Source of the DNA: Polyangia bacterium
GTDB lineage: Bacteria > Myxococcota_A > Polyangia > Nannocystales > Nannocystaceae
Direction: 5' to 3'
Length of the DNA stretch: 64,000 nucleotides
Assembly (NCBI GenBank): GCA_030424595.1
Contig: JAUHWG010000042.1
Span: forward strand, 1-64,000
The position numbers were made by a program, and so were the translations under genes. Below the pieces are notes generated by a model that saw nothing but the letters and a program-made list of their open reading frames with translations, had not been told where the DNA came from and ran no database searches. Within the stretch, counting starts at the first letter, position 1; each line of letters opens with the position of its first letter. Below, in pieces: positions 19,188 to 27,190 of the stretch.

Positions 19188-20249
19188 ATGCGTCTCCGCC
19201 CGCGCCACATGCTCCTGCTCCTTTGCCTCGGCTTGGCGTGCTCGGATCCCGGGGTCGAGACGACGAGCTCGAACACGACGACAGGCGCGGATACGACGAC
19301 CAAGGGCAGCGGCGGTTCGAGCACGACCTTTAGCGTGGAGCCCCCCGAGCCCCACCTGTGGACGGTCAGCGCCGAGTACGGTGAGGACGTCGGGGCGATC
19401 TTCTCGATCTGGGCGGACGGGCCTGAGTCGATCATCGCCGTCGGCGGTCAACCCCTCCAGGGCGTCGCGCTCGAGTATGTCGACGAGACGTGGGTGCAGG
19501 TGATGGATCTTCCCGAGCCTGTGCCGCGGCTGAGCTGGATCCACGGCATCGGCGAGATGCGGGTCGCGGTCGGCTACTACGGCGTCGTGATCCAGCGCGA
19601 CGATGGGCTTTGGCAGCATCGCGAGAGCGGCGTCGACGCGCCGCTATGGGGGGTCTGGGGCGCGACCGAGGATGATCTCTGGGCCGTGGGCGGCGGCGGT
19701 CCCGAGGGGTCTCCGATCTTACTTCACGATGACGGCGGCGGTTGGAGCGAGGTCGACGTCAGCGGCCTGGTCGGCGAGAGCAACGCGCTCTACAAGGTGT
19801 GGGGCCGCAGCGCCGACGACGTCTATGCGGTCGGCTCTGGGGGGCTCATCCTCCACTTCGACGGCGCCGCGTGGGGCGTCCAGGAGTCGCCCACCGGGTC
19901 GACCCTGATCGGCATCGCCGGTGACGAGGATGAGGTGGTCGTCGCCGGTGGCCGCAGCTCCGGAGTCGTGCTCCGCCAGATCGACGGTGAGTGGCGTCGC
20001 CTCGGCTTCCCCGACGACGAGGGCTTTGACGGCGCCTGGATCGACGGGGAGGGCTATCCGACGGTCGTCGGGCGGCGCGGTTTTATCGGTCGCTTCGCCC
20101 CTGAAGGGGTCGCCTGGACCCGCGAGGAGAGCGGCGTGACCGACGAGCTGCACACGATCATCGGCGTCCCGGGCGGGCCTGTCTTCGCGGTCGGCGGGCA
20201 CTTCGACAGCGCCCCGTACACCGGCGTGATCCTCCGTCGCCTGCCGTGA
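19188..20249 (+). CDS. Beta-propeller-like lipoprotein
   Basis: This 353-residue protein has signal MRLRPRHMLLLLCLGLAC with lipobox LGLAC and a short Thr/Ser-rich linker. The body is built from repeated ~45-residue units with the pattern [WV]G.....D.WAVG..G.I.H.DG..W (VWGATEDDLWAVGGGG, VWGRSADDVYAVGSGG, HTIIGVPGGPVFAVGGH), typical of the photosynthesis-stability-factor/BNR-type propellers frequent in myxobacteria. No enzymatic residues are apparent; a binding role is inferred. Confidence 0.85.
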   Translation: MRLRPRHMLLLLCLGLACSDPGVETTSSNTTTGADTTTKGSGGSSTTFSVEPPEPHLWTVSAEYGEDVGAIFSIWADGPESIIAVGGQPLQGVALEYVDETWVQVMDLPEPVPRLSWIHGIGEMRVAVGYYGVVIQRDDGLWQHRESGVDAPLWGVWGATEDDLWAVGGGGPEGSPILLHDDGGGWSEVDVSGLVGESNALYKVWGRSADDVYAVGSGGLILHFDGAAWGVQESPTGSTLIGIAGDEDEVVVAGGRSSGVVLRQIDGEWRRLGFPDDEGFDGAWIDGEGYPTVVGRRGFIGRFAPEGVAWTREESGVTDELHTIIGVPGGPVFAVGGHFDSAPYTGVILRRLP

Positions 20250-20331
20250 TTTGGCGGAGCAGGTCGGCGGCTCGCCGGTCAGCGCGCAGGAGAACGTTTG
20301 GTAGAGTCGTCGGGTAGAGGTGCCCGGCCCG

Positions 20332-20721
20332 ATGGGAAAGCGAATCGAGAAGCTCGTCCTTGTCACCCCCTTTGACTCCGGGATCGCCGGCCTCAGCGAC
20401 GCGGAGCAGCTCGTGCTCCTCAAGGGGTGCGTGCTCTGTCAGATCACCCGCGATCTGGACAATGAGAGCACGAAGAGCAAGACCGACTGGCGGGCGTGCA
20501 AGGCGGAGCTCGGGGTGCAGGTCGCGGTCTACACCGTTGATCGAGCGGATGCGCGGGTGCTGGAGGCGATCGACCGTCAGGCGCCGGCGGTCTGCGCCCT
20601 CGCCGGCGGCGAGTACCACCTGCTCTTGGACGAGGTGGCGCTGGCTCGCTGCAAGGGGAGCGTCGCCGACTTTCGCGGGCGCCTGGGCTTTCGCGCTTCG
20701 TCCCTCGGCCTCGACCTTTGA
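20332..20721 (+). CDS. Hypothetical cytosolic protein
   Basis: A protein of about 129 residues from the ATG at 20332 (GAGG lies 11 nt upstream); a GTG at 20320 is open and equally possible. There is no signal peptide or membrane segment. The body alternates charged helices and beta strands (VQVAVYTVDRADARVLEAIDR, EYHLLLDEVALARCKG) and ends in a short basic tail. The family is not recognised. It lies 45 bp ahead of the M28 peptidase on the same strand and may be cotranscribed with it. Confidence 0.65.
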   Translation: MGKRIEKLVLVTPFDSGIAGLSDAEQLVLLKGCVLCQITRDLDNESTKSKTDWRACKAELGVQVAVYTVDRADARVLEAIDRQAPAVCALAGGEYHLLLDEVALARCKGSVADFRGRLGFRASSLGLDL

Positions 20722-20766
20722 CCGCGGTCGACGGCGTCTTGCGTGCAACCCTGCTAGGATTCGCCG

Positions 20767-22305
20767 ATGCGCAGCTCTGTCGCTCGCCTGGCTTCCGCCG
20801 TCGGCTCTCTGGCCTGCGTCACTGCGCTCGGATGTGGCGGCGAGGAGGAGCCGGTGTACGGCTGTCCGCAGCCGCTGGAGGAGCTGATCACGGAGGCCGC
20901 GCTGCTGGCCCACATGGACGCGTGGTCGGAGATCGCCGCTGCCCACGGCGGCACTCGATCCGCCGGCTCCGGAGGGGACCGCGCCTCGGCGGACTATGTC
21001 GAGGGCGTGCTCCGCGAGGCGGGGTACATGGTCACCCGTCAGGAGGTCACCTACGAGGGCTTCGAGGTCCGCGACGCAGAGTTCGCGGAGGTCAGCCCGG
21101 GGCCCCGTGAGTTCGTCTCGGAGGTCGACTTTCGAGTCGGGCTCTTCTCGGCGTCCGGCGACGTGACGGCCTCGGTCACGGCGGTCGACCTGAAGCTCGG
21201 GGTCGACAACGTGAGCACCAGCGGCTGCGAAGAGGAGGACTTCGTCGGCTTCCCGGTCGGCGACGTCGCGCTGATCCAGCGGGGTAGCTGCGCCTATCGG
21301 ATCAAGGAGAGCAACGCTGCGGCGGCTGGCGCCTCTGCGGTGGTGATCTTCAACCAGGGGAACACCGCCGAGCGCCGCGGGGTGATCGTCCCGCGCCTGA
21401 CCTCTTCGGCGACCCTGCCGGTGCTCGGCGTCGGCTATCAGCTAGGCGTGGAGTTCTCGCAGCTGACGGCGAGCGGGCTCTCGCTGCGGGTCATGGTCGA
21501 CAGCGCCGTCACCGTCGAGCGCACGGAGAACGTCCTCGCCGAGCTTCCCGGGTCCGCTGACGCCGGTGTGATCATGGTCGGCGCCCACCTCGACTCGGTC
21601 CCCGAGGGCCCAGGGATCAACGACAACGGCTCGGGCAGCGCGGCGGTGCTCGAGCTCGGGGTTCAGCTCGCCCGCTGCGAGCTGCGAGAGCCGGTGCGCC
21701 TGGCCTTTTGGGGCGCGGAGGAGCTCGGGCTCCTCGGCTCCGCGGACTATATTCGGAACCTCTCCGAGTCCGCGATCGAGGCGATCGCGCTCTACGTCAA
21801 CCTCGACATGATCGCCTCGCCGAACACGGCCCGCTTTCTCTACGACGGCGACGGATCGGGCTTCGGCGAGGTCGGGCCCGCGGGCTCCGACGAGCTCGAG
21901 GCGGCGCTCGGAGAGGCCTACGCCGAGCTCGGCTTGATGACCCTCGAGACCCCCTTTGACGGGCGCTCGGACTACGGGCCCTTCATCGCCGCGGGGATCC
22001 CCTCGGGGGGCGTCTTCACGGGCGCTGAGGGGATCAAGTCGGAGGAGCAGGCGGCGGAGTACGGAGGGATCGCCGGGGCGCCCTACGACCCCTGCTATCA
22101 CCAGTCCTGTGACGATGGCAGCAACTACGACAAGCTCGAGCTCCTGGTGAACACCCGCGCGGTCGGCATGGTCCTGGAGTCGTACGCGCTGGGCGAGCGC
22201 TCGATCCACGGGATGTCGACGGGCGGGTCGACAGGCGGGTCGACGGGCGGGTCGACAGGTGGGTCGACGGGCGGGTCGACAGGCGGGTCGACAGGGGGAC
22301 CGTAG
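20767..22305 (+). CDS. M28-family zinc aminopeptidase lipoprotein with PA domain
   Basis: Signal with lipobox ALGC, start ATG preceded by AGGA at 7 nt. A protease-associated domain is recognisable (GDVALIQRGSC...AAAAGASAVVIFNQ, about residues 155-200). The M28 core follows with its zinc ligands in order: GAHLDSV, GINDNGSG, WGAEELG (catalytic Glu plus ligand), NLDMIAS and the late CYHQSCDD His. This matches the aminopeptidase Y/S-type family, so it probably removes N-terminal residues from peptides at the cell surface. The C-terminus is a run of STGG repeats encoded by a 12-bp minisatellite. Confidence 0.93.
   Translation: MRSSVARLASAVGSLACVTALGCGGEEEPVYGCPQPLEELITEAALLAHMDAWSEIAAAHGGTRSAGSGGDRASADYVEGVLREAGYMVTRQEVTYEGFEVRDAEFAEVSPGPREFVSEVDFRVGLFSASGDVTASVTAVDLKLGVDNVSTSGCEEEDFVGFPVGDVALIQRGSCAYRIKESNAAAAGASAVVIFNQGNTAERRGVIVPRLTSSATLPVLGVGYQLGVEFSQLTASGLSLRVMVDSAVTVERTENVLAELPGSADAGVIMVGAHLDSVPEGPGINDNGSGSAAVLELGVQLARCELREPVRLAFWGAEELGLLGSADYIRNLSESAIEAIALYVNLDMIASPNTARFLYDGDGSGFGEVGPAGSDELEAALGEAYAELGLMTLETPFDGRSDYGPFIAAGIPSGGVFTGAEGIKSEEQAAEYGGIAGAPYDPCYHQSCDDGSNYDKLELLVNTRAVGMVLESYALGERSIHGMSTGGSTGGSTGGSTGGSTGGSTGGSTGGP
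22214..22300. repeat. 12-bp minisatellite (gggtcgacrggc) encoding STGG
   Basis: Seven copies at the 3' end of the M28 peptidase gene encode its C-terminal STGG repeats. Confidence 0.9.
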
Positions 22306-22392
22306 GGCCGGGGCGCCGAGGAGCCACCGGCGAGGATTGTCGTCGGGGACCGTTGTCGGGGGGAATGTCGGGGGGACTGTCCCCGCGGCCTC

Positions 22393-23541
22393 CTAGGCGT
22401 CGACGCGCTGTTCGACGGAGCTCCCTGGAGCGGCGTCGGCGGCCGGGTCACCGTCGTCGCTCGGCTCAGCGGCGGCGGTTAGGTCACCGGCGTCACTGGG
22501 ATCGGGCCCGGGCTCGGTCTCGGCTGCTGGGGCGGCGCTCCTCGGCGTGATCGAGGCGGCGGCGATCGCCTCCTCGGAGAACCCTCCGGCGCTGATCCGC
22601 TTGCGGGCGGCGGGGCGGAGGGTCGCCCAGATGAAGTCGTGCACGTCGATCAGGTCCTTGGGCGGGATCTCATGGGCGACGAGCCAGTCGCGGACGTGGC
22701 AGGCGAGGGCGGCGTAGCTGCGGTAGGCCCGCGCCGAGGGGGTCGTCCCGGCGCTGATCGTGATCGCGAGGGCCTTGGCCTGGAGGCCGAAGACGCTCGG
22801 CCGGATCGGCACGTCGGTGAGCGGCCGGTAGAGGGCGAGGAGGGTGGTGGCGACAGGCCAGGTCCAGGGGGACGCGCCGACCGCACGGCGGAAGGCGTCG
22901 AAGCGGGTGACGTCAGGCTCCTCGCCGTGGAGGAAGGTCCTCAGCGCATCGCTGAGAGCTGGCCCTGGGGTCACCTTGCGCAGGTGACGGCTGTGGGCCG
23001 TGGGGACGAGATCGGTCTTGCCGATGAGGTCGGTGACCTCGTCCCAGAGGAGCGTGTGCTCGCCGTCGGCGCGGCGCTTGTCGATGTTCTTGAGGGAGAG
23101 CACGCGGGCGGCGGTCGCCATGACGGGCTCGCGGTGGCGCTTGAGCGGACGGCGGACCCCGACGCCGCGGCGGGCGTTGAGCCACTTGGAGCCGGCGAAG
23201 CCCCCCGGATAGTCGTGGAGGAAGAGGATGAGCTGATCGCGCAGGCCCGGGAGCGCGCTCTGTCCGTTCTCAGCCCCGTTGAGCTGCTGGATCTCGAGCG
23301 AGGTCATCGACTTCGGCGGATCGACGGCGTCGAGGAAGTGGAAGAAGCCCTCCTTGAAGGAGCGGACCTCGCCGTCCTCGAAGCGATAGCTGCGCTTCTC
23401 GTCGCGCTCCCAGAGGAGCGCGCCCAAGCCCCACTTGGGCCGCTTGGAGTGGCGGACGTACTGGGGCGGCTCTGCGGACGATGCCGCTGCGGAGGGATCC
23501 GAGCTCTGGCTCTGCGAGGTTTCAGCGGGGGTGGGCTGCAT
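22393..23541 (-). CDS. Hypothetical protein, 382 residues
   Basis: A soluble protein with a Ser/Gln/Pro-rich N-terminus (about residues 1-28) and an acidic Ala/Asp/Pro-rich C-terminal tail of about 50 residues. In between, KWGLGALLWERDEKRSYRFEDGEVRSFKEGFF has the flavour of small beta-barrel modules (WG.G.V......v.F.DG..), and the remainder looks helical. I cannot assign a family. Its upstream region, unusually AT-rich for this window, carries two perfect inverted repeats at 23666-23684 and 23705-23728 that are candidate operators. The ATG at 23541 follows GAG-rich sequence. Confidence 0.75.
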   Translation of the reverse strand: MQPTPAETSQSQSSDPSAAASSAEPPQYVRHSKRPKWGLGALLWERDEKRSYRFEDGEVRSFKEGFFHFLDAVDPPKSMTSLEIQQLNGAENGQSALPGLRDQLILFLHDYPGGFAGSKWLNARRGVGVRRPLKRHREPVMATAARVLSLKNIDKRRADGEHTLLWDEVTDLIGKTDLVPTAHSRHLRKVTPGPALSDALRTFLHGEEPDVTRFDAFRRAVGASPWTWPVATTLLALYRPLTDVPIRPSVFGLQAKALAITISAGTTPSARAYRSYAALACHVRDWLVAHEIPPKDLIDVHDFIWATLRPAARKRISAGGFSEEAIAAASITPRSAAPAAETEPGPDPSDAGDLTAAAEPSDDGDPAADAAPGSSVEQRVDA

Positions 23542-23665
23542 CGACTCTCCTTGGTTGAGCGCGCAGAGTGGGGATCGTCGTGATCGTTGTTCTCGTCGGC
23601 TCTGCCATACACACCACCGGAGCTTTGAGGCTCGACGGAAAGTGACGGCAACACCCTACCAAAGG

Positions 23666-23684
23666 CCACTTTATATGCAAGTGG
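23666..23684. promoter_or_regulatory. Inverted repeat CCACTT-N7-AAGTGG
   Basis: A perfect 6-bp inverted repeat with a 7-nt AT-rich spacer, 125-143 bp upstream of the gene starting at 23541. Possibly an operator or part of its promoter. The rest of 23542-24023 holds no convincing gene; the plus-strand open frame at 23716-24027 has no protein-like features. Confidence 0.45.
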
Positions 23685-23704
23685 TGGACCGTCGCGAAAT
23701 CGCA

Positions 23705-23728
23705 ATACATGTCCAATGAGACATGTAT
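23705..23728. promoter_or_regulatory. Perfect inverted repeat ATACATGTC-N6-GACATGTAT
   Basis: A 9-bp perfect dyad with a 6-nt spacer in a locally AT-rich patch. The size and spacing fit a homodimeric helix-turn-helix regulator site. It sits 20 bp from the other inverted repeat upstream of the gene at 23541. Confidence 0.6.
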
Positions 23729-24023
23729 CTGGGGCGGGCATCTTCGCGCGCCAGCGAGCGCTCGCTGCTGCCCTGAACGCCGACCACGCCGGTGATAGAG
23801 GCGTTTCCGCGGCCATCTCACGCCGCGCTTGGGTCGCGTGTGATCGATCTCCGGGGAGGCCGGAGGTCGGACGCGCGGCATCAGCCATAGCTCCGCCGTG
23901 GGCGGAGGGTGAACGATCTCGGGAGGAGCCGCTCGATGGAGCCCCCGAGGCTCGCGAGGGCTCCGCAAGGGGGGCCTCGCCGATCCCCTCCCGGCCGCCT
24001 GGGGAGGCTGGGCGAAGCTCCTG

Positions 24024-24410
24024 CTAGGACGGACGCTTGCTGGCGGTCTTGATCCGCTTGCGGGGCTTGGGCTTGCTGGGCTTCTTCGGCGGCAGGGAGC
24101 CGGTGTACGCCAGGCCGCGCTCGACCCAGGCTCGCAGCGCCTCGGGCTCGGCGATCCCGGCGGGATCGACCATGACCATCCCCGTCATCGGCCGTCCGGT
24201 GAAGTCCATCGGCCGGGTGTGGGCCTCCCCGAGCGTCGGCTCGTAGGCGTCCTTGCCGACCCGGACCATGAGCTCCTTGTCGAGGATCCCGCAGCACATG
24301 TGGCCGCGGTGCATGAAGGCGAGGCCGCCGAACATCTTTCGTTCGCTGATCTCGGGGCTTATCCCGAAGAGATCGCGCAGGCGCTCGGCGAGGTGGTCAT
24401 CGAAGGGCAT
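24024..24410 (-). CDS. TfoX N-terminal domain protein
   Basis: 128 residues from the ATG at 24410 (MPFDDHLAERLRDL). The sequence shows the TfoX-N fold signature: ERKMFGGLAFMHRGHMCCGIL, ELMVRVG, RPMDFTGRPMTGMVMVDP, and a helical end RAWVERGLAYTGSLPPKK. Longer upstream extensions of this frame run through a minisatellite and are not real. The basic tail (KPKPRKRIKTASKRPS) could bind nucleic acid. Family members are small proteins of uncertain function, some linked to competence regulation in Proteobacteria. Confidence 0.9.
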   Translation of the reverse strand: MPFDDHLAERLRDLFGISPEISERKMFGGLAFMHRGHMCCGILDKELMVRVGKDAYEPTLGEAHTRPMDFTGRPMTGMVMVDPAGIAEPEALRAWVERGLAYTGSLPPKKPSKPKPRKRIKTASKRPS

Positions 24411-24593
24411 AGGTGCTGGTCCTGGGTTTGGGTCTGGGTCTGTCGGTTGGGCCCACAGAGTAGCGCGGATCCGCCCCGCCTCGGGAGGCCGCTCGCCGGG
24501 TCTGGGCGACCGTTCAGCGCCGGGGCACGACCGCTGGCTCGGGTCGGGCCCCCGCGCCGCTCCGCGGTCGCCCAGTGTCGACGAGGAGACACG

Positions 24594-24767
24594 ATGCCAA
24601 CACCGATCCACTTCGCCTTCGGCGGGGGCCTGAGCGCTGCAGCCCTCGTCGCCCTCGTCGCCCTCGTCGCCCTCGTCGCCCTCGTCGCCCTCGTCGGGCC
24701 CTTCATCCTGCTCGCCGCGGCGATCCTCCCCTGTCTCGACCTCTCCTGCCTTGAGGAGGCCGCGTGA
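24594..24767 (+). CDS. 57-residue membrane peptide with VAL repeats
   Basis: The ATG at 24594 has a strong Shine-Dalgarno (GGAG, 5 nt spacing). The peptide MPTPIHFAFGGG... contains five tandem Val-Ala-Leu units (9-bp repeats) within one long hydrophobic segment and ends CLDLSCLEEAA. Its TGA overlaps the ATG of the sugar transferase, so translation is probably coupled. It may be a small membrane subunit or a translation-coupling leader. Family unknown. Antisense frames across the repeat are shadows. Confidence 0.65.
   Translation: MPTPIHFAFGGGLSAAALVALVALVALVALVALVGPFILLAAAILPCLDLSCLEEAA
24642..24697. repeat. 9-bp minisatellite (ccctcgtcg)
   Basis: About six copies encode the Val-Ala-Leu repeats of the 57-residue peptide. 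Confidence 0.9.
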
Positions 24768-25366
24768 TGCGAGATCGCCGGGCAAAGCGGGCCCTCGACC
24801 TGGCCCTCCTCCTCCCCTTGGCGCCGCTCTTCGCCGGTCTCATCGGCGTTCTCGGGCTGGTGGTGCTCGTCGGTCAGGGGCGGCCTATCTTCTTCCGCCA
24901 ACCGCGGGTCGGCGCCGGCGGTCGCCGCTTCGGGATCCTCAAGCTGCGGACGATGACGACCGAGGCGGACCCGAAGGACCGACGCCCGACCCCGCTCGGA
25001 CGGTGGCTGCGCCAGCGCGGCCTCGACGAGCTGCCCCAGCTCTTCAACGTGCTCGTCGGCGAGATGAGCCTGGTCGGGCCGCGGCCCCTGACCCCCGCCG
25101 ACGCAGAGCGCCTCAGCGCCGCGTACCCGCCCTTTCGCCGGCGCTTCGCGGTGCCGCCGGGGCTGACCGGGTTAGCCCAGATCTGCCAGGCTCAGGGCCC
25201 CGAGTTGACGGCGGAGCTCGACCACGCCTACGTTCGCAAGCAGAGCGCTGCCATGGATCTCATGATCCTCCTCCGAACCGCCTGGATGAACGCCGTCGGC
25301 AAGCGTCGCGGGGCTCTTCGCTCCCACCTCCCTTGGGTCCGCGGGGCGCGTGCGGGGCTCCCATGA
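24767..25366 (+). CDS. Initiating sugar-phosphate transferase (WcaJ/PglC-like catalytic domain)
   Basis: 199 residues, the size of the minimal PglC-type monotopic transferase without the WcaJ N-terminal membrane domain. A basic start (MRDRRAKRALD) leads into a hydrophobic re-entrant helix (~9-34). The family signatures follow: PIFFRQPRVGAGGRRFGILKLRTM, GRWLRQRGLDELPQLFNVLVGEMSLVGPRP and PGLTGLAQI. It should transfer a hexose-1-phosphate to undecaprenyl phosphate, starting synthesis of a surface glycan. The start overlaps the upstream TGA, and its own TGA overlaps the next ATG. No other glycan genes are in the window. Confidence 0.93.
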   Translation: MRDRRAKRALDLALLLPLAPLFAGLIGVLGLVVLVGQGRPIFFRQPRVGAGGRRFGILKLRTMTTEADPKDRRPTPLGRWLRQRGLDELPQLFNVLVGEMSLVGPRPLTPADAERLSAAYPPFRRRFAVPPGLTGLAQICQAQGPELTAELDHAYVRKQSAAMDLMILLRTAWMNAVGKRRGALRSHLPWVRGARAGLP

Positions 25367-26403
25367 GCGAGGCGCGCGGGCTCTTCGCGGACACCATGGC
25401 GGCCCTCGGCGCGCCGCGGCGGCTGGTGCCGATCCTCCTGGTCTGCGCGCCGTTGGTCGCCGCTCAGCACAGCTTCTCGCGCGACGTCCTGGCCCTGCCG
25501 ATCGGCGCCCTGATGTGCCTGACCTTCGTCCTCCTCGCGCCCTATCTCTGGCGACGGCTGCGGCCGCTGGGGTCCGGGGCGCCTCACTGGGCGGGGCTCG
25601 TCGGCTACGGCCTCGCCGGCGGCGTCGTGGTCGGGACGCTCGGCCTCGGCGTGCCCTGGGCCTTCGGCGTCGGGACGACCTTCCTCACCGGCCAGGAGAG
25701 CCTGACGGTCTCGCTCGCGCTCTTCTGGGTCGGCGGCTGGGGGCTCGGGCGCGACATCGACTTCGAGCGCAACCTCGAGCGCGAGCGCCAGCGGGCGGAC
25801 GGCCTCGCTCGAGAGGCCGAGCGGGCGCAGCTCCTCGCCCTCCGCTCGCACCTCGACCCGCACTTCCTCTTCAACACCCTCAACGCGATCGCCGAGTGGT
25901 GCCGCGAGGACGGTGAGGTCGCCGAGGCGGCGATCCTCCGCCTGTCGACGATGCTGCGGACGATCCTCGCCGGGGCTCAGCTGCCGCAGTGGCCGCTCCG
26001 CCGGGAGATCGATCTCTGCCGCGACGTCTTCGAGCTCCATCGGATCCGCGACCCCGGCCGCTTTGTCTCGCGGATCGAGGTCGACGCCGAGGTCGAGGGC
26101 ATGAGCTTGCCGCCGATGCTCCTCCTGCCGGCGGTCGAGAACGCGATCAAGCACGGACCCGCGGCGGGGCATGTCGGCGAGGTTGTGCTCTCTGTCCGCC
26201 GCGCCGACAATGGCTGCGTGATCACGATCCGCAACCCCGGGCGCTTCGGCGGTCGCCGCCCCGGCGGCGAGGGGGTGCCGATGATCGAGCGCCGCCTCGC
26301 GCTCGCCTACGACGGCGCGGCGTCGCTGCGGATCGAAGCGGAGGAGGACGGGACGGTCGCGACGATCGCCGTGCCGACCAGCGCCCCCGCGGAGGTCGCC
26401 TAG
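25363..26403 (+). CDS. LytS-type sensor histidine kinase
   Basis: 346 residues. Four hydrophobic helices occupy residues ~18-130, then a short coiled segment (ERNLERERQRADGLAREAERAQL). The His_kinase domain follows (RSHLDPHFLFNTLNAIAEW, phosphoacceptor His in this motif). The ATPase has N-box LLLPAVENAIKHG and a G-box region. The ATG overlaps the sugar-transferase stop (ATGA), so the kinase is translationally coupled to a glycan-initiating enzyme. It presumably phosphorylates the LytTR regulator that follows 55 bp downstream. Confidence 0.93.
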   Translation: MSEARGLFADTMAALGAPRRLVPILLVCAPLVAAQHSFSRDVLALPIGALMCLTFVLLAPYLWRRLRPLGSGAPHWAGLVGYGLAGGVVVGTLGLGVPWAFGVGTTFLTGQESLTVSLALFWVGGWGLGRDIDFERNLERERQRADGLAREAERAQLLALRSHLDPHFLFNTLNAIAEWCREDGEVAEAAILRLSTMLRTILAGAQLPQWPLRREIDLCRDVFELHRIRDPGRFVSRIEVDAEVEGMSLPPMLLLPAVENAIKHGPAAGHVGEVVLSVRRADNGCVITIRNPGRFGGRRPGGEGVPMIERRLALAYDGAASLRIEAEEDGTVATIAVPTSAPAEVA

Positions 26404-26458
26404 GTGGTCTTGCGGTTGGGGGCCTGGAGGCTGGCGCCAGTGCGGAGCAGGGGGGGCT

Positions 26459-27190
26459 GTGAGCGCGACGCGTGATCTTCGGGTCCTGATCGCCGACGAC
26501 GAGGAGCTCGCGCGACGCCGCCTCCTGCGGCTCCTCGGCGAGCTCCCTGGGATCGCGATCGCCGGCGAGTGCTCGGGCGGCGCGGAGGTGCTCAAGGTCC
26601 TCGCCGCGGACTCGGCGATCGACGTGGTCCTCCTCGACATCCGCATGCCCGGGCTCAGCGGTATCGAGACCGGCGCGCTCTTCCCGGAGCACGGCCCGGA
26701 GATCATCTACACGACGGCCTACGGCGAGCACGCGCTGGCGGCCTTTGACGTCGGCGCGGTCGACTACCTGCTCAAGCCGATCGACGCGCTTCGCCTGCGA
26801 CGGGCGCTCGACCGGGTCCGCGCCCGGCCCCTGCAGCCGCTGTCGTCGACCGATCGACCGTTCCAGCGGCTCGCCGTCTCGACCCGCGACGGGGTCGTGC
26901 TCCTCGATCCCCGGACGATCTCCCACGCGACCTTCGACGGGACGCTGGTGACCCTGAGCGGCGATGACGGCGAGCACCTCAGCGATCTCAGCCTCCAGGA
27001 GCTGGAGGAGCGGCTGCCGAGCTCGATCTACGAGCGCGTGCACAGGCGGGCGCTGATCAACCTAGAGCGGGTCGAACGCTTGGAGCCGCTCGAGACCGGC
27101 GGCTACAGGGCGCACATGCGGGGCGGCGGGATCGTCCCGATCGCCCGTCAGGCGGCGCGACGCCTGAGGCGACGCCTCGGGATCACCTGA
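26459..27190 (+). CDS. LytTR-family response regulator
   Basis: 243 residues. Receiver domain with acidic pair (IADDEE), phosphoacceptor Asp60 (LLDIRMPG), Thr/Ala (TTAYGEHA) and Lys (YLLKPI). After a short linker, a C-terminal LytTR DNA-binding domain is recognisable (SSIYERVHRRALINLERVERLEP, GGGIVPIARQAARRLRRRLG). The start is GTG at 26459, preceded by AGGGGG. It is the cognate regulator of the LytS kinase and last gene of the operon. Its end overlaps the convergent ferritin-like gene by 43 bp. Confidence 0.94.
   Translation: MSATRDLRVLIADDEELARRRLLRLLGELPGIAIAGECSGGAEVLKVLAADSAIDVVLLDIRMPGLSGIETGALFPEHGPEIIYTTAYGEHALAAFDVGAVDYLLKPIDALRLRRALDRVRARPLQPLSSTDRPFQRLAVSTRDGVVLLDPRTISHATFDGTLVTLSGDDGEHLSDLSLQELEERLPSSIYERVHRRALINLERVERLEPLETGGYRAHMRGGGIVPIARQAARRLRRRLGIT

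Noticed and set aside
23716..24027. A 103-codon plus-strand ORF beside the TfoX-N gene
   Set aside because: Ala/Arg/Pro-rich, no Shine-Dalgarno, and its first codons lie in the dyad-containing regulatory region.
24411..24785. N-terminal extension of the TfoX-N frame
   Set aside because: It reads through the 9-bp minisatellite and is antisense to the 57-residue peptide, which has a strong Shine-Dalgarno.
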